This document shows, in pieces, positions 1-19,075 of a stretch of 64,000 bases of DNA. Numbering within the stretch: position 1 is the first letter of the stretch; each line of letters begins with the position of its first letter. The stretch is from Glandiceps talaboti (Eukaryota; Hemichordata; Enteropneusta; Spengelidae): positions 23,769,681 through 23,833,680 of the forward strand of contig NC_135552.1 of NCBI RefSeq assembly GCF_964340395.1. The letters are read 5' to 3'. The position numbers and the translations under genes were made by a program. The notes under the pieces were generated by a model, which worked only from the letters and a program-made list of their open reading frames with translations, made no database searches and was not told where the DNA came from.

Positions 1-155
1 CGTTATTTTTCATCAAATGCCATCCTTAATTTTCGATTTAAAAAAAAAGTGAAAAAAGTTACAATCTAAAGCTAATCATGTACTAATTTCAAGTTGAAGA
101 GTCATAAAGCAAGTATGTTTATTTGTGGATGTTACAATGTGTAGATTGTTAAACT

Positions 156-189
156 GATGGACGGACGGACGGACGGACGGACAGAAGCA

Positions 190-280
<91 letters not shown>

Positions 281-281
281 T
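156..281. repeat. GGAC/AGAC tetranucleotide microsatellite
   Basis: About five or six GGAC units run directly into about 25 AGAC units. The open frames over it only translate the repeat. The same pairing of a GACG-type block with a GACA-type block recurs at 6.7 kb and 10.9 kb. Confidence 0.97.
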
Positions 282-551
282 AAATGATTGATCACTGGCC
301 TATTTATCCCAGTTGTTATCTTTGCAATACACGCCATCAATTGACTGTTGCTATGGGCGTGGTTTTGTTACTTGGCATGTTTGCATACATTTATTGTCTG
401 TTTATCTTTTTATATATTGTGTACATTGTCTATTTTAACAACAATGTCAAAGGAAATTATCATATAGAAATTAAACCTAATCAATCATTTGCAACACAGT
501 GAGTAGTGAGTAAGTAATCAGATAGAGTGACGACTTTGATTGAGAATGTCA

Positions 552-761
552 AGTTGGACCATAGTCTTGCTGCTAGACGTTCGGGCTTTCTTTCGATGCT
601 ATAACTATAAGCGAACGAAGTTCGCATGTGAGGGCTTGCCCGAACAGTCCTCGATAGCGTTGTTCGGCTGTGTGTCGTATTTTATCGGAAGAACATCCGA
701 GGGCGAGCTGATAGACTAGTTGGACCATAGACCCTCCACCAAAGTGGTGGAGAGTCTATGG
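552..761. repeat. Foldback region with 13-bp direct repeats and a short hairpin
   Basis: The 13-mer AGTTGGACCATAG occurs at 552-564 and again at 718-730, bracketing about 150 bp that is richer in CpG than its surroundings and contains inverted pairs (for example GCGAAC/GTTCGC). The second copy runs into a hairpin with 16-bp arms at 725-740 and 746-761 (one mismatch), whose arm CATAGACCCTCCACC is seen again in a palindrome at 36128-36163. Probably a small nonautonomous transposon or two nested ones; family not assigned. Confidence 0.55.
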
Positions 762-1791
762 TTACACCGACACGGGGGCACACTTTTATCCTAATTACCA
801 TTTTTGAGCACTTCCAAAAATTGTACTATGATTCATATCAACACATTTAATTGATTTCAGTATAAAAATTGGGTATTTTTGACATATTAGTTTAAGAAAT
901 GACCGTATAGGTATTTGTACCACCGAAATTATGTAACTGGTTCAGCTATTTCAGGAAATGTGCGTGCAAGTGGGGTGTCTTTATATGAATATATGAATTT
1001 AGATTTTAACCTTGTAATAACTATTATTCTATACTTATTATTTTTTTCCGAACTCCTCATGAAGCAAAACTGACTGTTTACTTGATGTGATTTTTTTTTC
1101 ACAATGACTGTCGTTCTCCATTCTGAGCAATCATATCATGTTGATCAACCTTTTTTATCGTCAGCACTCCACATTTGATGCCACACAACGCAATTACGTA
1201 TGTAATGCAGATGTCTGCATATTTAGTTTATTAATAATTGTCATGGTACACAAATCTGTTTTTAGAATATTTATGGAACATTGTGACATACTGGATACAA
1301 GGCAAACCCTGCAAATAGAAGTACATAACGATGATAGGAGACTTGTAAGATCCTAGTTATGCAAAAGCTTTTAAACTATCAATGTGTAAGCACTAACATT
1401 TGACAATGATTTGATATTTGAAGTTAAACTTATAAAATTAGATTATAACTTGAAATAAAAAGGGCACTGTTCTGTTCAATAAACACAATCAGTAGCCTGT
1501 GAACACAGATGTGCAACTGATTAATAACATGTATCTGATACATCAGCAGCAATCTGTCCATGTAGCAAAAATCAAACGGGATAGGTAAATATCTGACACA
1601 GCCTGAGTACCTAACTGCTGTGAAATAATATATGTGTCGATGTAACTGCTGATCATGCTGGTTACAGTCAACTATAATCCCCTATCATTGTGGTGGTTTT
1701 TTATATCCGATGCAGTTTCTAAATATAGAACTGTTTTGGTCTCTGTGTGCGAAAAGTAGCAGTTGATAATGAGCAAGCGCTGGAAGAACAC
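762..1791. other. No gene recognised; 5' flank of the TRPC-like gene
   Basis: AT-rich sequence with no convincing coding signal. The frame at 1138-1356 resembles no family. The promoter or 5' UTR of the channel gene may lie here, since its first coding exon is only 16 nt long, but no core promoter motif is clear. Confidence 0.4.
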
Positions 1792-9069
<7,278 letters not shown>

Positions 9070-9143
9070 TACTACAAGACAATGAACAATTACATTTTGA
9101 ACTTTCACTCTCTATATCACCCTTACATAATTACAGCGTGGAA

Positions 9144-9370
9144 TGTATGTATGTATGTATGTATGTATGTATGTATGTATGTATGTATGTATGTATGTAT
9201 GTATGTATGTATGTATGTATGTATGTATGTATGTATGTATGTATGTATGTATGTATGTATGTATGTATGTATGTATGTATGCATGTATGTGTGTATGTAT
9301 GTATGTATGTATGTATGTATGTATGTATGTATGTATGTATGTATGCGTGTGTGTGTGTGTGTGTATGTAT
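9144..9370. repeat. GTAT tetranucleotide microsatellite downstream of the TRPC stop
   Basis: About 55 ATGT units with a few interruptions and a final GT run. It starts 75 bp after the stop codon at 9067-9069, so it is probably in the channel's 3' UTR. No nearby AATAAA separates them. Confidence 0.95.
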
Positions 9371-10016
9371 ATATGCATGCATGAATGCATGTTTGTTTGT
9401 TTTGTTTTTTGTTTTTTGTTTTGTTAGCTTAGAAATTTTTTAATTATAATGTTTTCAATACCTTGTTCTGGATCAAATGTTTTGTACATTCGAATTACAG
9501 AAATAATTCTTATATTCTTATACATTAACTATAATCAATTATATGTCTTGAAATCAGTCGCATTTACATAGAAAATGTTTTTTTGGTGTTATGCAAACTT
9601 ATCATGGCTGAGTTGTCCGCATGCGCATACTCATTGGTATGTAAACATAATAGGAATAAGTTTGACATTTCAAATTAATCCATAATGATGGAACAGTTGT
9701 CGTTTGTCAGTCTATTTCACTTATTGAAACGACAGATATCCATGTAAGCCGTGACTGGTTAGTTGTACTACATGTAATCACATTTGCTGCGTAGTTAATG
9801 ATGTGGTTAGGGTCAAAGGTCAATCGAACGATTTGTAGTACGAAAAATAGAAATGATGGTCGTTTTATGTCACAGCGAGTCAACTGCAGTTAACCTGAAA
9901 GAAAGTGAATGCAATTTAACTTTTCATCATGTTTAGGTCTGTAAAAGTTACATGTACATTCACTCTTACAAGAATCATGTATTTCAAAACTATGTATTTC
10001 ATTAATTAAGGATGAC
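9371..10016. other. No gene recognised; 3' flank of TRPC
   Basis: AT-rich sequence without a coding signal. A possible poly-A signal for the channel is not evident until AATAAA-type hexamers near 10335 and 10671. Confidence 0.4.
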
Positions 10017-10070
10017 CACCACCACCACCACCACCATCACCACCACCACCACCACCACCACCACCACCAA
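10017..10070. repeat. CAC trinucleotide microsatellite
   Basis: About 17 CAC/ACC units with one CAT interruption. No open exon context. Confidence 0.95.
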
Positions 10071-10777
10071 TGTATCATACATTCCTATAATAATAAGATA
10101 TGTATTGATATTTAGAATGGTATATGCTGAATTATTTTCTAATTATTATTAGAGTGATAGTGTACAGGCACCAGATGTTTACTCGTCCTTGAAAATACAT
10201 ATCTGGTTTAACACATGCACACAGCAGGTAGAATTACCGAGTGTGACCATATGGTTCATTTACTTCCTCCTATGAACATCAAAAGTATGGTAGCTTGTCA
10301 AACTCATTTACATGTAACTGTAGTTCCTATCTAAATAAAATACAGTGTTTGAATTCATCAGGTTTGCATCGTACATGTATAGTTTGCTATCTGGTAAGCT
10401 ATATTCATTACTTGAATTGAGTTCTGGAACACTCATGCTTGATAATTCATCAGATGAGAAACTATGAAGTATGGTGTATTTAAACTGTGTAAAGACGGTA
10501 ATTTGACAATTTTAATAACCGGACCATGCATGGATAAACGTGACAAAGATAAGGAAGTATTCAAATTAACATTTTTGTAAAACTATGGGCTGCATGGAAC
10601 ACCAGTTTGTTGTCACTTTAATTTGAATGATACTGATTATCAATCATTTTCAGGATATCGGTTTTAAACAATAAAAGGCCTACTTGTTACGTCGTGGACT
10701 GTTGCTTTATTACTATACAAGCTTAATTTTTTTTTAAATCACAAGAAACGTGTATTGAACCTGTTTCCCTTCTATAT

Positions 10778-10780
<3 letters not shown>
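10071..10780. other. No gene recognised
   Basis: AT-rich intergenic-looking sequence; no splice-flanked frames, repeats or hairpins seen. Confidence 0.4.
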
Positions 10781-11251
<471 letters not shown>

Positions 11252-11389
11252 TATCACGAAGCATGCTATACATATGTACTTGGTACATGGGATGCAGCGC
11301 TTTACAATACTTGGCCAGACTCCACAATTTTCTCGGTAATTAGCAATATGTGAAACTGCTGAGGTGGAAAACGCCAAACAGCGATAAAA

Positions 11390-11632
11390 ACATAGTACTT
11401 CGTTTGTTTTTAGCAGTTATGGACGCTTCGCGGATAGGGGACCTGTATGACGCACACCCTCTAAGGAGCAATGCTTCGTGCATATTCTGTCGGCCATCTT
11501 GAATATTGTGACAGTCAATCACCGAATGGTAGTTGATTTCCGGGTTGCAAACTGGTCGAAGTTTGGCACTGATCTGCAGCATATCAACGAAATGATCACA
11601 CTAATAACAACTGTCAGGACAAGGTGTTTAAG
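11390..11632 (+). promoter_or_regulatory. Candidate promoter and noncoding first exon of WIPF
   Basis: This stretch is richer in CpG than its surroundings and contains GGCCATCTTG, a YY1-type element common near start sites of housekeeping genes. It ends in a strong donor (TTTAAG|GTAAGATC, exon end 11632). The first coding exon of WIPF begins at a splice acceptor (22267/22268) with 46 nt of leader, so at least one upstream noncoding exon must exist. This is the best candidate seen, but the link over 10.6 kb is inference. Confidence 0.35.
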
Positions 11633-13227
11633 GTAAGATCTCTTATTGACATCTGATGATTTCACCAAAGTGCCAGGTGACAAGAAACACTGTCTGCGGA
11701 GAGTTCTTCCTTTTTTCAGTCACTCCCCTTTGCTTCGTTATGGAATACTCGTAGGTAGATTTACAACTTCAATGGTGTTCGTCTGCAGCGACAATAATGG
11801 AACAGAATGTTTGACATGTTCAGTAAAAGCCTACATTGGAAATCAAAAGAAGGGGGCTAGCAATAGCTTCATTTATTCTCCATAAAGTAAAAACAGGTGT
11901 GATCGTACACCTGCTCGAACTGCGAACACTCCTGATCGGAACGTTCCGATGTGTGGATACATTGAACGGTGCAGTGGTGAGCAACTTGTCCAGGAAGTAC
12001 GGAAAAATAATGTTATTGCAACTCCGTCATTAGTACGTGGAAATAGGAAAAAAATATTCGTACACATGTACAAAATCAAGATAGTTATCTTCATGAATTG
12101 ACCCACTCTTTTCGATGTCAAGGACAAGTGATCTTGAACTGAAGGCCATTTTGGCCATATATGCATGAAGATTTAGATTCGACGCGGTTGGGCGTCTTCT
12201 TAATCTTAGTAAACCATTTCATGTATATTTTATAAATATAAAAATTCACAAGTTTACACAGTGTAAGCGTATATTTGTAATAATATCAACACATGATGTG
12301 TTGACTGGCAAATGATGAGATGGTGAAATTCAGTAACATACAATATCACCACGAATGTTTGGGCTTTGGTGCGTGAGACAGGGACCAACAGAACACTCGT
12401 ATTGAGTCGTGAAGCATTGTGGGGTTTGGACATATACTTCCGTCTATTCCTTTGTCGTATATTCAATAACCAATGACTCAACCAAGTTATCATTATGTGT
12501 ATAACAGTCATTAAAGATTTTTTTTCGTATGTAGCTAAGACAGAATTAATCCCAATATGTTGTGTTACGATCTATTACACTTCAGTGCAGAAATGTCTTA
12601 GAATACGGAGAACACCATTCATATATGTCACCGATGGCAATAACCATATAACTACACAAGTTACAAGTAACTTGTATAAAGTGCTTGTTTTAGTAGCAAC
12701 ATTACACAATGATTTTTTTTTAAATCTCCCAATAACAGATATCAGCACCATAATCTTTCTTTATCCTTGTTGTTATCTTGTTATTAAACAATTTCTTTTC
12801 CCAGCAATCCCTACTATATGTGATAGTGTGGGGACATTCAAAATGGTATCATTCAGTGTATTAGTTTTGATTGATAATGTTGGCCCAATATTCCAATATT
12901 AGGGAGGGTCGTATGTGTGTAATACAAATAACAACCCCCCAGCTCACCTTACTGTACTAGTTTTCCTATACTAGAGATGTGCACTATTTGTGATAGTTGT
13001 ATTGTTAGTTGGTACATGTATGCGTCATGTATCAGGACTATGAATAGTTACATCATATACATTAATAGTCCTGCTTACAGACAGAGTAAATTGGGACTCT
13101 ATTCAGACATTATCCCTTTGCTTCTACAAACAGATATAGACATGAAACTTGAACTTACCAGAAATGTCAGTAACTAAAGAATTAAAGGGCCCAACAGTAA
13201 AAAAATAGTGATCAGTGCCATATCTAC
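11633..13227. other. No coding gene recognised; likely WIPF 5' intron
   Basis: Several medium frames occur on both strands (for example 11646-11885 and 12495-12902), but none has recognisable domains or convincing splice contexts. A second possible donor, GTG|GTGAGC, lies near 11977. Confidence 0.4.
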
Positions 13228-13803
13228 TCATTTGACTTCCCAGTACAGTAGTCTGGATACCAACATGGTCTCTCACTAAACCACAGGTGTAAATTGTAAC
13301 AATACCGTATACGAACTAGACTAACTTCCCAGTAGTCAACATGATCTCTAAATAATCCACAGGTGTAAATTGTAACAATACCGTTTAGGAACTAGACTAA
13401 CCTCCCAGTAGTCAACATGGTCTCTCGCTAAATCACAGGTGTAAATCATAACAATACTGTATATGAACTAGACTAACCTCCTAGTAATCTGGATGCCAAT
13501 ATGGTCTCTAAATAAACCACAGGTGTAAATTGTAACAATATCGTATAGGAACTAGACTAACCTCCCAGTAGTCAACATGGTCTCTCGCTAAATCACAGGT
13601 GTAAATCATAACAATACCGTATATGAACTAGACTAACCTCCCAGTAGTCAACATGGTCTCTCGCTAAATCACAGGTGTAAATCATAACAATACCGTATAT
13701 GAACTAGACTAACCTCCTAGTAATCTGGATGCCAATATGGTCTCTAACTAAACCACAGGTGTAAATTGTAACAATACTGTATAGGAACTAGACTAACCTC
13801 TCA
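13228..13803. repeat. Minisatellite with 236-bp higher-order repeat (76-76-84 bp)
   Basis: About seven copies of a unit containing GAACTAGACTAACCTCC and CACAGGTGTAAAT. The GAACTAG landmark falls at 13313, 13389, 13465, 13549, 13625, 13701 and 13785, so spacings are 76, 76, 84, 76, 76, 84. The 84-bp units carry an extra ATCTGGATGCC-type segment. Two successive 236-bp trimers are thus visible. Confidence 0.95.
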
Positions 13804-15835
13804 ATGACAAGAGTCACTACTCAGATGATTAAAAGTCACGAACTTGGAAATTTTCATAATTTTAAATGCTGGGTTCAAACATCCCTCTATTTATAACCAA
13901 CTTACATATGTTCTACAGCATATCCGATATGGCAGTGTATTCTCACATACATAGGGGAGAAATTATGAAACATTCCAATTTCAAGATTCTTGGTTATAGG
14001 AGCAAGTGGGGACTTATGTTATCAAAGAGATGTGAAATAAGTAGATAGCTGATCATTCACTTGCTAATATTTGAACATTGGGCCTGATGTTTTGTTTGTT
14101 ATTGGCAAGCCAGCCCAGTGCTGGCACTGCTAGGTTGTTTGTCATTGGCAAGCCAGCAAAGTGCCAGGATACTAGGATCAGGCTAGTTGCACAGCTTTTT
14201 GCAGATTGGTATTGAAGGACAGTTGTGAGAATTGAGTCCCAACTTATACTGCATCTACAAGCAGGACTACATATAAGTATACTATATATAGTTGCAGGCT
14301 GAACATAGTAGATGTGTAGGCTAGATCTGTAAGTATTATGTAAGTGTGAATCAAAGTATCTTCTCAAATCTTGTTATTCAATATTCTTTCAATGACCTCT
14401 GTATCCACCCTTGACTGAATCACAAAATAGATAAACAAAATATTTCAATGAAGAGATAAACACCAGAGTACAATGCATGTATTATAATGGTAAACCTAGA
14501 TTTTAAGTTTCAGCTGAATCCATGTAGATGAACTCTCCACATTTTCACTCAAGGACAGGTCCAGCCTGAATATGACTCATGCAACTTGTATATCTATACA
14601 TTAAAATAAGTGATGTATTTACTGTATTTTAATGTTGAAGGTTTGTTTACCAATCACATATACATTATGAAACCAAATCAATACTGCTTTAGAGATTATT
14701 TCACTTGTTATAGTGTAATGTGTTTGTTTGACAGGGTCCATAGTACATTGTACTAGCCTGTGTAGTAGAACTCAGATTGTAATTCACTCATGTACATGTA
14801 TAGTATTTGAACACCTGAGGTTACATTGTTTTCAATGGAGAAAGTGATGATAATGTAGTGGTCCGTATATTTCAGTATTGAATGGAAATCAACCCAGAAC
14901 TGTTTCCTTATATTGACTAAAATCAGCCTGGAACTATTTTGAAAAAATAATTCTAAAAAGTTTTGTTTACACATAGATGTTGGAGGGGCAATTTCCCCTC
15001 CACTGTCTATTTTTCCCCTTCACTGTTTACATTAAAATCAAACTTTATATCTGACAAAGACATGCTTGTTGATGGAAATTCTGTTGTAAACCTATTTATG
15101 CTTTAGACTGACGTCAGAATTGAATTTGTATAAATGTATGGCAACAGTTCATTGATGTAACTTTGTCCTATTAAATGTATGTCATCAAAAGTGAGGTACT
15201 ATCCTAGCACATGCAATATACCAGGATGAACACAGGCAATCGATAGTTTACATTACATGTAAAAACAATATTTGACATTTACATATAGATAAGTGAAATA
15301 TCATTCAGTCATTCTCGTCACTGGAATCAGTTTCACTTTTAATAAATAAATCTGACGATACTGCTGTTTGAGTCATTACTGTGTTGGTACATGTATGGTT
15401 CATGCTTGTCTAGTGCATTTGATTTTGGGAACAAACAGCTAGCTATTCAAAATAACCGCTCCCATGGTGAACACCAGATTTTAGCATACAGGTACTGCAT
15501 CACCATTTCCTTTGTTATTGGGAAGTGCTGATATGTAGAGTAGGATATGTTGAACTGGGTACTCTGCAGTGTACATGCTACAGGATGTTGTGTTTGATGT
15601 TAACCACTGTGATAGACACAACTTTGTTTTCAAAATTATGCAAATAAGGTTGACCACATAAAAGCACATCTAAATATAATAATCCATTATTGTTATTACA
15701 GCAATGAGTGTCAAATTAAATAGAACAGTTCTGATGCAAAGTCAAAGTTTATTCTTTGTTAAATTTCCTGATGTGAAATTTCTTGCATGAAAACAACATC
15801 CATGGAGACATGTAATAAATATATTATTATTATAG
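13804..15835. other. No gene recognised
   Basis: AT-rich, likely intronic to WIPF or intergenic. Only a short near-duplication of a GGCAAGCCAGC motif at 14103-14155 stands out. No splice-flanked coding frames. Confidence 0.4.
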
Positions 15836-16020
15836 CCTTGATATTGGGTTATATGCCTTTGATGCAAGGATACATGTACATCTTATCCTTGCCCTCAGGC
15901 ATATAACTAGACTGTAAGATACGTCATGACGTTTCGACCTCACCGTTAGGGGTTGGCCGATGGTTGAGGGCGCCCCGCCACGGCGTACCTTACAGACTAG
16001 CATATAACCCAATATCAAGG
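15836..16020. mobile_element. Nested foldback element
   Basis: Outer arms are identical inverted 21-mers (15837-15857 and 16000-16020, starting CCTTGATATTGGG). Inside is a hairpin (GCAAGGATA against TATCCTTGC, and TTATATGCCT against AGGCATATAA at 15848-15906). Next to it sits an 85-bp foldback, 15911-15995, that recurs at 25582 and 34219 and is flanked here by ACTAG on both sides. It looks like one small foldback element inserted in another. Confidence 0.75.
15911..15995 (+). mobile_element. ACTGTAAG-family foldback element, copy 1
   Basis: Ends ACTGTAAGATACG and CGTACCTTACAG are imperfect inverted repeats that extend into a stem of about 17 bp; an inner pair (CCTCACC / TTGAGGG) allows a second stem. 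It is GC-richer than the neighbourhood. Two other copies in this window have the same orientation and keep the same order of motifs. Confidence 0.8.
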
Positions 16021-18204
16021 TAATAATATATTATATCAAACCAAAAGAATTGAGTCCAATTTGTTTGCATTGTGATATAAAATAATAAGGCAATGTTTTT
16101 ATGTATGCACAGTGTCTAAGTAGCTATACATATATATATGTGACTACATTCATTGTACGTAAGGTGGAGATTTATTAGCTGAGAATCGACAGGTGTCACA
16201 TAGTGTGAAGGTATCCTGTCAAAATCTAAAATAGTCAATATCTGTTAAACTGGCATATCCTACCTAATGTTACGCTCTGAACTGGACAGACTTGGTAAGA
16301 AAATCTGTTGCAGCAGTAGAGGTAAGAGATCCTGGACAAACTAACAAGATATCAATTGTTTCATTTTCATCAGTGATGCCAGGAAATAACAGAAGGGTGG
16401 ACATGCCACACCCTATGTATCATATCCACGGAAACCACTTATTGTGCTTAGGTGTAACTTTTTTAAAAAGTCAATTCTTGCATTATGATTAAACTGAAGA
16501 ATTGATGGTAAATGTAACGTTTGCTGTGTTCATTTTAGAATGTCCAGGTTTTTGCTACCTAATGATGAATTTGATGATGTGACATCATTTCCCACAACAT
16601 CTGGTACTAAATGCAGGGCTCATTGAAGGTGTACAGGATAGTATTCTTGTAATTGTGTAGTTTTTATCAGACTAACATGAGTTTCAAACTTTGTGAAGTG
16701 GGTTACATGTAATTGAAACATGTTCATCAAGTGGACTCTATTGTGTCTTTGAAAACAACGTCTATTTTGCACTGGAACTGTAAACATGATTAGTCATCAC
16801 ATATCTTTCATTGTGTTGAAAGATCACTGAGAACAATTTTGTTAGCAGCTTCCTGTTGGTGAAGACCCTTCTATCATTCAGAGTGTTGTACGTGCACAAA
16901 TCAGCTGAGCTGTGTACTTTGTTTTGGTTTCAATACATTTCATGTCAACTCAAGACATTAAGCATCCAATCCACCAGAAAGAAAGACCCATATTTCCCGA
17001 CTGGCTGTTCATGTCAAAAGTCATTAAGCAAATCCTTATTAACAGTTGAAGACTATGGTGAGAATTTCCATTTGAAGAGTTTTAAGGTCACTTCTACCAT
17101 ATAGTAACTCTGCACTCATGTTACAAACAGCTTTACAACCTGTGTACTGTAGACTTTTAAGAGTTTATTCTTGTTTCACATCATTTTATTAGGAATGTTT
17201 CTATTCACTCACATTCACAGTGTTATCCTCCTCTCTTTCTAAACTGGCCTGTACACCCCATGCTTACATTTTACTGCAAGACTGTTAGTGTGTATACACA
17301 TTGTAATGTATGTGCAGATATAATGTTGACATCTTTTGGTGATAGTTCAGTGATGTCACTGACCCAACACGTAGGTAACAGGGTACAGGGTCTCTGGGGT
17401 GGCATCAACAATGCTGTTGTCATCTGGATTTTAGTAGCTTTGAAACTGAAGATAATGTCCGATATACTAAGAAAGAGGCAACAATGAATCAGGCCTACAG
17501 CCTAAAAGCAAAAAGTATGTATAACTACATGTAGACAGTTTGCAGACAAAAACTCCCAGCTTTTCAAAGTATATCATTCTAATTCTCAAAATATAGCATA
17601 AATGTACATCTGTTCCTGATGAAGGGAGAAATTGGTTCATTGGCCAATGGAGTTGGCATAGTTACAAGTTTTCATTTTTTTTTTTTTTTTACCAACAACC
17701 TTGCATGTTTACAGATATGAATAGCTATGGGCTGACCATCTGGTACCAGATGAAGGTGTCACCACCTGTCCAAATACTTGTTACATTTGAATCAGTTTTA
17801 TTCTAAGGAAGTAATGGTATAATCATTTAGAGTGTATGTACAAATGTAATATGCAGGTATTAATACATACATGTAGTACTGCACTTTGCACTTTGGATTT
17901 GTCCTTATGTGTATAAAAATCAAAGCATGGAAATAACAACTTGATAAGATATGGGGGGGGGGGGGGAGCAACCAATATTATCCCATTGTATGGTCTAAGT
18001 TTAGCAATCTCACAAACGAAAGTTACCCCACAAAACAAGTTCGAGACATACATACATGTACATTGTTCAATTGTTACCATAGAACAATGCTAACATGTTA
18101 TGAATATATGGCTTCATACAATATACAAGTCTATTGGTAGAGTTTAGGATTTATATCTTAATTATTCTACAGTGTACTTCCTCGTAATATTTTTAGATGT
18201 TATT
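16021..18204. other. No gene recognised
   Basis: AT-rich, presumably the WIPF 5' intron. A poly-G run of about 15 lies at 17953-17967 and a poly-T run at 17668-17690. Short frames only. Confidence 0.4.
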
Positions 18205-18558
18205 GCCCAATATTTTTCTTCATTCAATTAAGGAAAATATGAGTGAGCTAAGGGGCCTTTGTCACTACTGCTGACCTAAGGGGCTTTAGTCACTACTCGT
18301 CTAACGACTCATAGTGACAACCCTTAGATCATGAGTATTTTCCAGCTGAATGAAGAAAAATTCAAAAATATTGGAGAATAACATAATTATACCACCGCCA
18401 ATAATATTTTAAAAAATCGAGGAAAGTATTAAATGACAATTTTGAACATTTTGACTCGTATTTCGAACACAGCAGAACCAATGATGTAGACAAGCATTTG
18501 TTGTGACATAGACGCTCAGAGTATATTCCATATTTTTTGTTCAAGTTGGCTTATGCAT
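18205..18558. mobile_element. Foldback-headed repeat, copy A
   Basis: Left arm 18205-18287 (CCAATATTTTTCTTCATTCA...) is inverted at 18305-18373. A further ~180 bp 3' part is shared with copy B at 50228-50529, including GACTCGTATTTC, ACACAGCAGAACCA and TATATTCCAT. A partial third copy lies at 23490-23541. A dispersed nonautonomous element; class not assigned. Confidence 0.8.
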
Positions 18559-18909
18559 GTTATAATGGCTGTTGTTATCAAGACTACATCACTGGATTAA
18601 AAATATACACATAGTCTGAGAACTAATGTTCATGGACTCTTGGTGCATAGTTACAAAATATATAAATATACACAGTCTTACATTGTCCTGTATAAATAGG
18701 AGGTACCGGAAGCAATCACTGTTTCTAGGTGTGAAATAACGTAATACATGTATGTGTTTCACTACTTGTTTTATAGAACTCATGATAATGATAAAGCCTT
18801 ATCATTTTATGTCCTTCTGTAAACTAAAAATATATTTTACAAGAGATTGTATTTTCTGTTGTTATAGTGAAACTCATACCCCAAAAAATCTGTAACTAAT
18901 ATATATACA

Positions 18910-19075
18910 TGTCTGGTCCTTGTACCTTGCTTAGTTCCTTTAAGGAACTACATTTTTTTTTGTATTTCCATGGCCCTCATCAGAAATGGTCTTTCTTGTA
19001 TTTTCAAATAATGTGTATATATTTTTCTTTTCTGGTGGAATAAAATTCAATATTCAATTCAATTTAGCAACATAC
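18910..19075 (+). mobile_element. LINE-like 3' end
   Basis: A segment with CTTAGTTCCTTTAAGGAAC, CCCTCATCAGAAATGG and a GGAATAAA signal ends in ATTCA-type short repeats (about 19040-19072). Such tails are typical of CR1/L2-like LINEs. No coding remnant is seen; a 3' UTR-like sequence is the alternative. Confidence 0.4.

Noticed and set aside
9112-9443. Frames rich in Met-Tyr-Val-Cys or Tyr-Ile-His-Thr
   Set aside because: Translations of the GTAT repeat on the two strands.
11646-12033. Two overlapping + strand frames
   Set aside because: No recognisable domain, no splice-flanked structure, and the region lies between a likely first-exon donor and the WIPF coding exons.
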